A stretch of 64,000 nucleotides of DNA from Eutreptiella sp. 'Long Island Sound 2002' (lineage: Eukaryota > Euglenozoa > Euglenophyceae > Eutreptiales > Eutreptiaceae): NCBI GenBank assembly GCA_964036045.1, contig OZ038388.1:381501-445500 (forward strand), written 5' to 3'. Within the stretch, counting starts at the first letter, position 1, and each line of letters opens with the position of its first letter. The position numbers and the translations under genes were made by a program. The notes under the pieces were generated by a model that was given only the letters and a program-made list of their open reading frames with translations, was not told where the DNA came from and did no database searches. Shown here piece by piece: positions 36,370 through 46,625 of the stretch.

Positions 36370-36482
36370 CTTCGTCAAATGTGACACTGTACACGTATGC
36401 GGGAGGCACGATGGTTTTTGGAGACCAGACGCAATTTGAATACGGCGCAGACATTGTACTGAGCCCCGGATCACGCTGGGTG
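36370..36482 (+). CDS. Exon 5 of giant glycoprotein gene (proposed)
   Basis: This exon of 113 bases is entered in phase 1 after TTACAATGCACAG and left in phase 0 at a consensus donor GTG|gtatgt. It encodes SSNVTLYTYAGGTMVFGDQT, then QFEYGADIVLSPGSRWV. The pattern of short strands with Gly/Asp turns looks like right-handed beta-helix or adhesin repeats. NVT is an N-glycosylation sequon. The same frame is open upstream to 36300, so a longer exon starting at another acceptor (TGCGTGCCAG, 36339) is possible. Codon content and the splice borders make this one of the more secure exons. Confidence 0.6.
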
Positions 36483-38826
36483 GTATGTGCTTTGCTGTGT
36501 CTGGGCGACCCGAACATTGCTCTGGGGGGGGGGGGGGGTGGCACAGGCGCCCGCCGAAGGGGGGAGGGGTTGGAGAAATGGGCTTCCGTGCCGGGCCCCT
36601 TGTTGTATGTTTAGTTTGGGGGGAAATTGTTGGCGCCAAAGGCGCCGGAAAATTTTTTTTGGCCTCCCAAGGGGAAAAATTTTTCTGGTGTACTGTATGT
36701 GTCTACACTCAAAATGCTCAGACTTTTCTGGAGAATTCAAAAATGGGTGAAAAACACAAGAAAAAAGTCTGACCCCCGACTCGACCTATGGGTCGGACCT
36801 TGGCTGATGGGAGCCTGAGCTAATGGGAAATTTTTTTTGAAAAATTTTTTCACCCCACTTGTGTATGTTCAAAATGATCAGCGCGTCATGGGGATCATTT
36901 TGAGGTAATGTATGTTGGGGTACCCACCCTGGGGGCCCCGGCGGCTGACTGTGGAGAAATGGGCTTCCGTGCCATGACCCCCTTGCAGAGCAATGTTCTT
37001 CCCGCCCTGGCCCGTTGACACGTACCTGCGGCTTCGATGTGCCTGTGTGGCATGTCCAGTCAAAGGCAAATGGAACGGGGCGGGAGCCAAAACACGGAAT
37101 GGAACTACCAGTCGAAGCCAAGTGTTGGTGCCACCGCGGAGACGGGGGCCCACAGGGGTCCCTCTCAGAGCCGGGCGGACACTGGGGGCGGAGAAGGGGG
37201 CTGGAGGGCTGCTTTGGGTCTGGCGCAGGGGAGTCAGGTGCCCAAGCATCGGAGGAAGGCCTGAGTCCCCTTCGGGAGCCCAAGCACAACGGCAGCCGAA
37301 CGTCAAGGGCAGTGGACAGCCCACAGGAAAATTTCAGCAGAGGAGAGCAAGAGCCATGCCATCGATTCGAGCCATCGCATGTAGCGGGTGACTGTTCAGG
37401 GCCTTGTCAAGCAATGAGCACACATTCTGTTGTACGGGGCCAGGGGGGGGGGGGTGTTGTGGGGGGTCTGTGAGAACTATGGTGCGACGGGGGGCAGGCC
37501 TCGTTTATCAGAGCAAATGAGTAAGGGAGCGAGGTGGCGTACGTGGGACATCCTGCATAAGCGATTTTTGAGGTGGAGGGTTGCGAACCTTGTGGTCCAA
37601 GTTGTCAAACTGAGATGGCTGTGGCATGGGAGGCCTTCCTCTCAACCATGAAATTGGAGCGCCCCTTGTGCGTTGGATTTTGGGGTTGTGGTGATCAATA
37701 TTGGTCTGCGGTCCGCTGGAGCCAGTGGAACAGATCCGCACCAGCTCCACACCGCACTGCACCATACCACAGCACGCCACTTCATGCCACACCACACCTC
37801 AGCGCACCACACGAGACAGCACCACTACACACTGCACCTCGCTGCACCATGGTGCACAATAATGCAGTGCAGTTTCATTCATTGTGGTGCGGTGCGGTGC
37901 AGTGTGGTGTGGTGTGGGGTGCAGTGGGGTGGGGTGGGGTATCCTCAAAAATATGGCACAAATCCGGTGTACCTGAGCGCAAACTTTGTCGGTGTCACTA
38001 TCAGTATCATTCTCACCGCTACTATAATCAGAGTCACCAGAATTGTCACCATCAGTTCATGACCCATCACAAAACAAGAGGTCAAAAAGGGGGGTGTTTT
38101 CGCGCGCCACAGGCAGCGCAGGTGCCACACCGTTGTGCTGTGTTGCAGGCAGCTTTGGGGGCGGGGGGGGGCAGGCACGAACAATCGGTCACCCGATTCT
38201 GGCAATTGTTGCCAGAATCGGGTGACCGATTGTTGCAAGAATGGGGCGGAATGGATCACCCAATTCTGGCAAAATCCCGCCCGATTCTGGCAAGTGCTGC
38301 CCAATTCTGACGACAATCAGTCACCCAATTCTGGCAAAATCCCGCCTGATGCTCGCAACAATCGGTCACCTAATTCTGGCAAAATATTGCCCAACTCGTG
38401 GAACAACTCGTGGTCACTTGATTCTGGCAAGATCCCACCCCATTTTGACAAAATCCCGCGCGATTCTGGCAAAATACCGTCCAATTCAGACGGACGTTAC
38501 TCATTTTCAGACGCAATACTGTTGCATTTCAAAAACACCTGGTCGAATGAGTGTAATACATTGGTGCCACTGATTTTGCTCCAGTTTCAGAACCATCCAC
38601 AATCCTGAATAACAACTGATCCCACCGAGGCGTGCAAGCAGAGGGGGTGCAAGACCCCCCCCCCCCCCCCAATCCCCTCTCTCGTTCCATTCCATGATGT
38701 GTTCTCAGCCCTCCTGGCACATATTTCTTCCAGCCACTTCAGGCTGCCGACAACAGGACAACCCTCCCCTTCCCCATCGTCCTGTCTTAAGCCCTGTCGG
38801 GTCTCACGTGCATTTTCGCCCTTCAG
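36483..38826. other. Intron 5
   Basis: No gene is supported. It contains G-runs (36523, 37443), a CACCACACC-rich stretch (37740-37860) and a decaying minisatellite with the phrase GATTCTGGCAAAATCCCGC (38240-38480). A long frame at 37673-38062 ends in hydrophobic residues but has no domain or clear splice borders. The acceptor is ATTTTCGCCCTTCAG. Confidence 0.4.
38180..38234. repeat. Perfect 26-bp palindrome
   Basis: Arms 38180-38205 and 38209-38234 are exact reverse complements with a 3-base spacer. They are built from the local minisatellite phrase CGGTCACCCGATTCTGGCAA, so an inverted duplication of one minisatellite unit explains it. Confidence 0.9.
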
Positions 38827-38890
38827 ATCAACAAGTTGTTGACGATGGACGCTTGCATGTCCGGCAATGGAACCCTTGATCTCGAGTACG
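38827..38890 (+). CDS. Exon 6 of giant glycoprotein gene (proposed)
   Basis: This exon of 64 bases is entered in phase 0 and left in phase 1 at G|gtacgt, a strong donor. The acceptor is preceded by a pyrimidine-rich tract. It encodes INKLLTMDACMSGNGTLDLE, with an NGT sequon and a GxLxL strand typical of the beta-helix-like segments in neighbouring exons. It is short, so support comes mainly from splice signals and phase agreement. Confidence 0.45.
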
Positions 38891-39036
38891 GTACGTTGCA
38901 AATGCGAAGTCTTTTCGCTGCAACAGGTGCTTTGCCTTTACACATATTCTGAAGTGCCCCATAATCAACCTCTTCGACCCTCCCCCCGTTGTATGTGTAG
39001 CCCCATCAACAAGGTGCCCTTACTGCCACCTGCCCT

Positions 39037-39357
39037 CCCCCGGGGCCGGTCCTATAGCACGCGCCTCCCCCCCAGCCCCCCACCCCCCGGGGCCGGGGCC
39101 GGTCCTATAGCACGCGCCTCCCCCCCAGCCCCCCACCCCCCGGGGCCGGGGCTGGTCCTATAGCACGCGCCTCCCCCCCCAGCCCCCCACCCCCCGGGGC
39201 CGGGGCTGGTCCTATAGCACGCGCCTCCCCCCCCAGCCCCCCACCCCCCAGGGCCGGGGCCGGTCCTATAGCACGCGCCTCCCCCCCCAGCCCCCCACCC
39301 CCCGGCGCCGGGGCCGGTCCTATAGCACGCGCCTCCCCCCCTGCCCCCCACCCCCCG
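39037..39357 (+). repeat. GC-rich ~59-bp tandem repeat, about six copies
   Basis: Units read GGGGCCGGTCCTATAGCACG then CGCCTCCCCCCCAGCCCCCC. Open frames across it are repeat artefacts. Confidence 0.85.
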
Positions 39358-40989
39358 GGAGCCCAGGGATGGTGGCGACAACGGCGCCCGGGGAAGTTTT
39401 CCACCCTCGGGTCAGGGGACCTTTTGGGGGCTTGCCCCACATGTTTATAGGTGAAGTGCTCAAAAATTCATCAAGATGTGAAATACAAGGTGGAATGATG
39501 ATTTTGTTCCCCGCCCAGTCCCAACGTTACCCCTAACCCTGACCCTAGCCCTAACCAGGACTGAATATTGGGACCGAGCTGGTGGGGAAAGGAACATCAC
39601 CTTCAAGGCATTTTGTGACTTTAGACGGGCCAAAATTGCTTACAATGCGCTCAAAATGGGCTCATTTCACTTGTTTTTGAACCCCAAACGGTCTAGTTAT
39701 CATTTCGGAAAAACGGGTTTCCGACCCATTTTTCACCCATTGTTGGTCCCCAAAAAGCCCATTTTCAAGTCTTTTTGGGAATTTTGGAGAGTCAAAACGC
39801 GCCACCATGGGCTCAAAACGCGCCAAAAACACTTGTTTGAGCACCCCAAGTGGTCTAGGAACAAATTTGGAAAAAATGACTTTGGACCATTTTTGGACCC
39901 ACAGATGACCCCTACAAACCTACCCTAGCACGTGCACTGCGCGCGCTCAACACCACTTCATTGTCCCAAAATGGGGCATTGAAGGGTGCTGACAATGTGG
40001 AAAAGGCTCAAAAATGATCCCACTCCTCGTTATTAATCACCACACGGGTGCCCAATGCAATCCATGCCAATAAAACACGGCATGAGAAGGTGCAACTTTA
40101 AAAGGTTTGCAAAAAGGGTGCTTTTCAAGGCCGATTTTGCGATGTTTTGGGTCCAAAAAAGGGCTGTTGAGGCCCTTAATTGGGCACCAAACACACTAAA
40201 CCATGATGAAAGGTGTTTGTTTATCATCTAGATTGATTCCAGTGCAAATGGACCCTTCCATGGACATCCTAGGCACCCAAACTCCCCAAAAAATGGCAAT
40301 TTTTGGCCATTTTCGACGAATTTTGAAACAGAGGTCCGCCACTTGCGAATCCCGTTCCTGGCCGCCACCGTTGAGTTTCTTGCTCAAACTTTGTGTGATT
40401 GTACTTCACACCCATAGGAATCATCCACCAAGATTTCAGTCGAATCCGAAGCACCACGATGGATGTCTGACTCTTCCCATTTCGCGCGTGCGCTTGCTGC
40501 CTGCTGCTTGCTTGCTGCTTGCTGCTTGCTAAAATGGGTCGAAAATGGGCCCAAAAAGAGGTCGTCAGGCCCACTACTTGGGTGTGAACCCCACTAGACA
40601 ATGACCAAACGTGTTCGTTCAACATCTACATTGGTTTCCGTGCCAATGCCCCCCTACAAGGACATGCTAGGCACCTGTAACGAGCCAGAAATGGCATTTT
40701 CTAGTCATTTTTGACAGATTTTGAAACCTGGGTGCGCTACCCGCGAAGCCCGTTGCCGTTCGCCACTGTCAAGTTTCTTGCTCAAACTTTCTGTGATTGT
40801 ACGTCACACCCATAGGTATCATGCACCAAAATTTCAACCAAATACAAAGCACCACGACGGATTTCTGATTTTTCCCCATTTCGCGCGGGCTGCTGCTTGC
40901 TTGTTGCTTGCTTGCTGCTTGCGGCTTGCTTGCCAAACCTAGGAGGTCCACCCCAGACACTAAAAAGGGTTATAAAACCAAGACTGTTT

Positions 40990-41102
40990 CCACCAGCTCG
41001 GTGACCCTAGCCCTAGCCCCAACCCTAGCCCTAGCCCTAGCCCTAGCCCTAACCCTAGCCCTAACCCAAACCAGGACCGAATATTTGGGACCGAGCTGGT
41101 GG
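40990..41102. repeat. Telomere-like repeat within hairpin
   Basis: Arms 40990-41002 and 41090-41102 are perfect 13-base reverse complements. They enclose about a dozen CCCTAG, CCCTAA and CCCCAA units. Equivalent structures lie at 43304-43367, 44456-44519 and, with one arm mutated, 51936-52005. Confidence 0.85.
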
Positions 41103-42423
41103 GGAAAGGAACATTGCCTTTTAGGCATTTTGTGACTTTGGACGGGCCAAAATTGCTTACAATGGGCTCAAAATGGGCTCATCTTACTTGTTTGTGCACC
41201 CCAGATTGTCTAGTTATCATTTTGCAAAAACAGGTTTTCGACCCATTGTTGGTCCCCAAAAAGCCCATTTTCAAGTCTTTTTGGGAATTTTGGAGAGTCA
41301 AAACGCGCCACCATGGGCTCAAAACGCGCCAAAAACACTTGTTTGAGCACCCCAAGTGGTCTAGGAACAAATTTGGAAAAAATGACTTTGGACCATTTTT
41401 GGACCCACAGATGACCCCTACAAACCTACCCTAGCACGTGCACTGCGCGCGCTCAACACCACTCCATCGTGGCAAAATGGGGCATTGAAGGGTGCTGACA
41501 ATGTGGAAAAGGCTCAAAAATGATCCCATTCCTCGTTATTAATCACCACACGGGTGCCCAATGCAATCCATGCCAATAAAACACGGCATGAGAAGGTGCA
41601 GCTTGAAAAAGTATGCACAAAGGGTGCTTTTGAAGGCCGATTTTGCGGTATTTTGTTCCGACAAAGAGGTCGTTGAGGCCCCTGATCAACCACAGAACAC
41701 ACTAAACGATGATGAAAGTTGTTTGTTTATCATCTAGATTGATTCCAATGCAAATGGACCCCTCCATGGACATCCCAGGCACCCAAACTCCCCAAAAAAT
41801 GGCAATTTTTGGCCATTTTCAACAAATTTTGAAACAGAGGTCCGCCACTTGCAAACCCGTTCTTGGCCGCCACCGTTGAGTTTCTTGCTCAAACTTTGTG
41901 TGATTGTACTTCACACCCATAGGTATCATCCACCAAAATCTGAGCCGAATCCGAAGCACCACGACGGAGTTCTGATTTTTTCCCCATTTCGCGCGTGTCG
42001 CTGCTTGGTTGCTTGCTGCTGCTGCTTGCCAAACTGCACTGTGCGTGCTCAACACCACTCGATTGCGCCAAAATGGGGCATTGAAGGGTGATGACAATGT
42101 GGAAAAGGCTCCAAAATGATCCCATTCCTCGTTATTAATCACCACAGGGATGCCCAATGCAAGCCATGCCAATACAACACGGCATGAGAAGGTGCAACTT
42201 GAAAAAGTATGCAAAACGGGTGTTTTTCAAGGCTGATTTCGCCGTGTTTTGGGCCCAAAAACAGGTCGTTAAGGCCCCTAATCGGGCACAAAAAACACTA
42301 AACCATGATGAAAGGTGTTTGTTTATCATCTAGATTGATTCCAAGGCAAAGGGACCCCTCCATGGACATCCTAGGCACCCAAACCCCCCAAAAAATGGCA
42401 ATTTTGGGCTATTTTCGACGAAT

Positions 42424-43052
42424 CACCTCGAAGAGAGGTTGTTAGATCAAGCGCAGGCGCGGGCGTCATATACCCCCCTTTTTTGGGGTCATTCGCGTAG
42501 CATACCCCAAGGCATGATATTGGATGTCCAACCCCTTGTAAAATCATTATTTTGCCCAATAAGAGCATCCCCCAATGGATTTTTTGATTTTGAGGCCTCT
42601 ACCCCCTAAAACTGGATATCACTTTTTTTGGGGGGGGTGGGGGGGTGGGTGGGGGGGGGGGGTCAAAAGTTTTTGCTTAATAGGCTACAATCAGTGGGGA
42701 CGCACAGTGCTGCTAACACCGCCAGCGGTCCAATGGTAACGCAGCCGATATCAGATATGCAGGCGTCGGTTCGAATCTTGGTATGCCGAATTTTAGCGCC
42801 GCCGGCGGCGGCGGCGCCAAAGTGGGCAGACTGGGGTTCGAACCGCCGACTACACGGATGCCGGTCGGCTGAGTTACCACTCGGCTGCTACCTGGATTGT
42901 GGCGTATGGCCTCCCTGCTGCTTGGGGCCGCATCTGCCACTGACAAAAAACCCAAACTGTGTGTATCTGTCTGACTGCCTGCTTGCTAGCTCAGGGACTG
43001 ATTGGCTGACTGTCAACCTCTCTTCGAGGTGCACCGCCGAAGGCAATAGAAT
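42424..43052 (+). mobile_element. Helentron/HINE-like element, copy 2 (with empty site)
   Basis: It starts CACCTCGAAGAGAGGTTG (42424-42441), and the exact reverse complement lies at 43014-43031, 21 bases before the right end. The end is a GCC-GAA-GGC hairpin and CAATAGAAT. The sister unit at 40309 shows the uninterrupted site GACGAATTTTGAAACAG; insertion falls in its T run with no target duplication, or a 4-base GAAT duplication in another reading. The first 180 bases align with copy 3 at 54971. The interior has a G-rich run (42632-42662) and two tRNA-like segments. Confidence 0.65.
42712..42892. other. Two convergent tRNA-like segments
   Basis: On + at about 42715-42790, an A-box-like CGGTCCAATGGTAACG is followed by a B-box GGTTCGAATC. 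On - from 42892 to 42824, GCCGAGTGGTAACTCAG is followed by a perfect B-box GGTTCGAACC. Neither folds into a proper cloverleaf in my hands (acceptor and anticodon stems do not pair), so these are tRNA-derived remnants, possibly internal pol III promoters, and not tRNA genes. Confidence 0.4.
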
Positions 43053-45398
43053 TTTGAAACAGAGGTCCACCACTTGCAAATCCCGTTCCCGGCCGCCACC
43101 GTTGAGTTTCTTGCTCAAACTTTGTGTGATTGTACTTCACACCCATAGGTATCATGCACCAAAATTTTAACCAAATCCAAAGCAGCACAACGGGCTTTCG
43201 CATTTTCCCCCATTTCGCGCGTGCTGCTTGCTGCTGCTTGCTGCTGCTAAACCTAGTAGGTCTACCCTAGGCCCTGAAGAGGGTTATAAAACCAAGACTA
43301 GTTCCACCAGCTCGGTGACCCTAGCCCTAGCCCCAATCAAGACTGAATATTGGGACCGAGCTGGTGGGGGAGGGAACATCAGGTATGAATGGTGATGGAC
43401 ACCAATGAGTCACACATTGAAGGCTGTTGACAGGGTGGAATCAGCTTGGAAGTGATCCCCCTCACCACAAGGCCCACTTTCAAGGCTTTTTTGGACTTGT
43501 GAGCGGCCAAAATGCCCCAAAATGGGCTCAAAATGGGCTCATTTCACCCGTTTGTGCACCCCAAATGGTCTAGGATGGGTTTTGGAAAAATGCGTTTGTG
43601 ACCCATTTTTGACCCATTTTTGGTCCCAAAACAGCCCATTTTCAAGGCATTTTGGGATTTTCGGAGGACCAAAATGGGCCACCACAAGCTCAAAATAGTC
43701 CAACAACACGTGTTTTAGCGTCGCACATGGTCTAGGATCATTTTTGAGAAAAGTCATTTTTTTGACCCTATTGGACCCGGTTGACCCATTTGGGCACCCA
43801 CCTTTTTGGGCTTGAGCTTGCAGCTTGCCGCAGCCTACTGGGCCTAGGTACGGGGGTCTAGGCGTCCGTTTGGGCAATTCTGGGGGGTGGAAACCACAAA
43901 AAGTGGGGGGTTGCTGGCGGAGTAGGGCCCTCGGAATCGTGTTTTGAGCCATGTAGCCAAAGATATAGCCTGTTCTTGGCATTTTTGGGCCAAAACAGCC
44001 CTCTAGAACCCATTCAAAATGGCCAAACAAAGGGAAAGGGTGGGTACACTCCATGTGCGGATTGACTTTCCCGTGTCAACGAGCCCTTTGCTGCCCTCTA
44101 ACTCCACCATATGTCCCGGAAACGGCCCAAAAAGGCCCCCGGAAGTCCCAAATTTTGTGTAGATTGGCCGGCGACAGCCGGCTGTTTTTGGCCCTAAATT
44201 GCAGTTTTAAAAACCGAGGTCCACCGCTTGCGACAGCTGTTCCTGGCCGCCACCGGTGAGTTTCTGGCTCATGCTTTATGTGGTTGTCCCTCACACCCAT
44301 AGGTATCATCCACCAAAATTTCAGCCCAATCCGAAGCACAACGACTAAGTTCTGATTTTTGCCCATTTCGCGCGTGCTGCTTGCTTGCTTGCTTGCTGCT
44401 GAACCTGGTAGGTCCACCCTAGACCCTAAAGAGGGTTATAAAACCAAGACTGGTTCCACCAGCTCGGTGACCCTAGCTCCAGCCCTAATCAAGACTGAAT
44501 ATTGGGACCGAGCTGGTGGGGGAGGGAACATCAGCTATGACTGGTGAGGGACATCAAGAATGATTCACACATTGATGGCTCTTGACAAAGTGAAATCAGC
44601 TTGCAAGTGAACCCCATCACCACGAGGCCCACTTTCAAGACTTTTTGGACTTCTGAGGGGCCAAAATGCCCCAAAATGGGCTCAAAATGGGCTCATTTCA
44701 CCCGTTGGTGCACCCCAAATGGTCTAGGATGAGGTTTGGAAAAATGTGTTTTTGACCCATTTTTGACCCATTTTTGGTCCCAAAACAGCCCATTTCCAAG
44801 GCATTTTGGGATGTTCGGAGGACCAAAATGGGCCACCACAAGCTCAAAACGGTCCAAAAACACTTGTTTTAGCATCGCACATGGTCTAGGATCATTTTTT
44901 AGAACAGTCATCTTTTTGCCCCTACTGGACCCTGTTGACCCATTTGGGCACCCACGTGTTTGGGCTTGAGCTTGCAGCTTGCCGCAGCCTAGTGGGCCTA
45001 GGTATTGGGGTCTAGGCGTCCTTTGAGGCAATTCTGAGGGGTGGAAACCACAAAAAGTGGGGGGTTGTGGGTGGAGTAGGTGCCCTCGGAATCGCATTTT
45101 GAGCCATGTAGCCAAAGATATGGCCTATTCTTGGTTTGTGGCTGTCGGCATTTGGAGCTTCTGGGGGCCTTTTTGGGCCGTTTCCGGGACATATCATGGA
45201 GTCAGAGGGCCGCAAAGAGCTCGTTGACATGGGGAAGTCAAGCCACATGTGCAGTGTACCCACCGTTTCCCTTCGTTTGGCCGTTTTGAATGTGTTCCAG
45301 GGCTTTTTTGGCCCAAAAATGGCTGTTTTTGGCCCTAAACTGCAGATTTTGAAACTGAGGTCCGCCACTTGCGAATCCCGTTCCCGGCCGCCACCGTT

Positions 45399-45513
45399 TC
45401 TTAGCTCAGCCGTGCCTGAGCTTTGGTTTTGCTCGTCGGGTGGTGTGTGTGTGCGCATGCGTGTGTGCAGTGAGCCACTGTACTTGTAGAGCATTTTTGC
45501 TTGTTGCCAGCAG
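45399..45513 (+). repeat. YR retrotransposon left direct repeat (A1)
   Basis: These 115 bases, starting TCTTAGCTCAGCCGTGCC and ending TTGTTGCCAGCAG, are identical base for base to 51508-51622. The segment likely holds the element promoter. Confidence 0.9.
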
Positions 45514-45575
45514 ACCATAGGTGGTCACACGTAGAGCCTGCTCCGTGACACTTTGGAACGACCCGGTCTGTGAAT

Positions 45576-46625
45576 ATGTCAGTTGACGATTTTGCCGTCT
45601 TCGCGAAGGGAACAATTTGTTCCCAGTTCATTGATAGCGTTCCCATGCTGGAGATAGCCAGGGCTGCCTCGCAGGTGGAGATGAAGCTGTCGGTGCTGCT
45701 GGAACGCAGGTCAGAGTGGGAGGCTAGTTTCGTCGCCAAGTACGGAATCGAGTTGGGGGAGGTGGGGCTGGTGAAGATGATCGCCTCGTATTGCGTCATG
45801 GCCCAGTGCGACCTGGATGTGGCGTCGCTGGGCTTTGTCAAGGTGGAGGTACCACCCCAACAGCCGCAGACGGTGTCGCCAGAGCTTCTGGAGCTCAAGC
45901 AGTTGGTTCAGGGACAGGCCCTTGTGATGGAGGGCCTGCGCAAGCAGTTGGAGGCGGTCAGTGCCAAGGCCGAGGCGGAGTCCAAGAGGAAAATGGCGAA
46001 GGTCCCGCCGCTGTGTAAAGCGGAAATCGTGAAGGTGAGGAAGTTGGATTCTAAGCCCCAGTGGGTCTTCGCCAGCCTTCTCGCGCTGTCCACCTTGTTG
46101 TGGCGCAGGGAGGTGCCCCAACACGAATACGTCTCCAAGTACAAGGACAAGGAAAAGTTCACGGACGCCATCCTGGACGAGCTGGCGCCGGTGGTGGACG
46201 CGGACTCCGCGGACACGGAAGTGTGGCAGCTGGAGTCCATGGATGATGACGAACTTACGCGCCTTCGGAGTTTTGTCCAGGCGGTCTGGACGTTCACGGT
46301 GACTAGCCTGTCGGCATACAGGGGCAAGAAGGGCTTGGACCCCGGACCGGTCGGTGAGGGGTCGGACGCGGCCGAGGATGCGTCCGATGTGCCTGTGCTG
46401 TCCGCTGGTTGTACGGGAGCGGCGGAGGAGGAGGTGGTGGGGCGGCGGCTGCAAGCCATGAAGGGTAAGTTCCGCGTTGAGGGGGGCCGCCGCCTGTACA
46501 CCGCCAAGCCGGGTGCCGAGCCGATGGACGTCACCAATGCCCCGGTGACAGCGTGTCGGGCATGCAAGAACGCTGGGAGGGGAGTGAAACGGCATTGGTT
46601 TCACGAGTGCCCCGGCTTTGACTGA
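45576..46625 (+). CDS. Gag-like protein of YR retrotransposon
   Basis: This 349-residue frame begins at ATG 45576 (MSVDDFAVFAKG). It has a helical N-terminus, a probable coiled coil at about residues 103-142 (LELKQLVQGQ...RKQLEAVSAK), an acidic middle, and a C-terminal Cys/His cluster C327-x2-C330-x9-H340-x4-C345 that resembles a zinc knuckle. Gag proteins of YR elements package the RNA and usually carry such a terminal motif. The frame ends at UGA (46623-46625), and the downstream recombinase frame continues in the same phase. By position and features this is ORF1; sequence homology to a named Gag family cannot be checked here. Confidence 0.7.
   Translation: MSVDDFAVFAKGTICSQFIDSVPMLEIARAASQVEMKLSVLLERRSEWEASFVAKYGIELGEVGLVKMIASYCVMAQCDLDVASLGFVKVEVPPQQPQTVSPELLELKQLVQGQALVMEGLRKQLEAVSAKAEAESKRKMAKVPPLCKAEIVKVRKLDSKPQWVFASLLALSTLLWRREVPQHEYVSKYKDKEKFTDAILDELAPVVDADSADTEVWQLESMDDDELTRLRSFVQAVWTFTVTSLSAYRGKKGLDPGPVGEGSDAAEDASDVPVLSAGCTGAAEEEVVGRRLQAMKGKFRVEGGRRLYTAKPGAEPMDVTNAPVTACRACKNAGRGVKRHWFHECPGFD

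Noticed and set aside
37673-38062. Open frame ending in a hydrophobic stretch (GVTISIILTATIIRVTRIV)
   Set aside because: No acceptor or donor with matching phase, and its first half is a CACCACACC simple repeat.
42824-42892. A tRNA gene on the minus strand
   Set aside because: The B-box is perfect, but acceptor and anticodon stems do not pair, so it is at most tRNA-derived.
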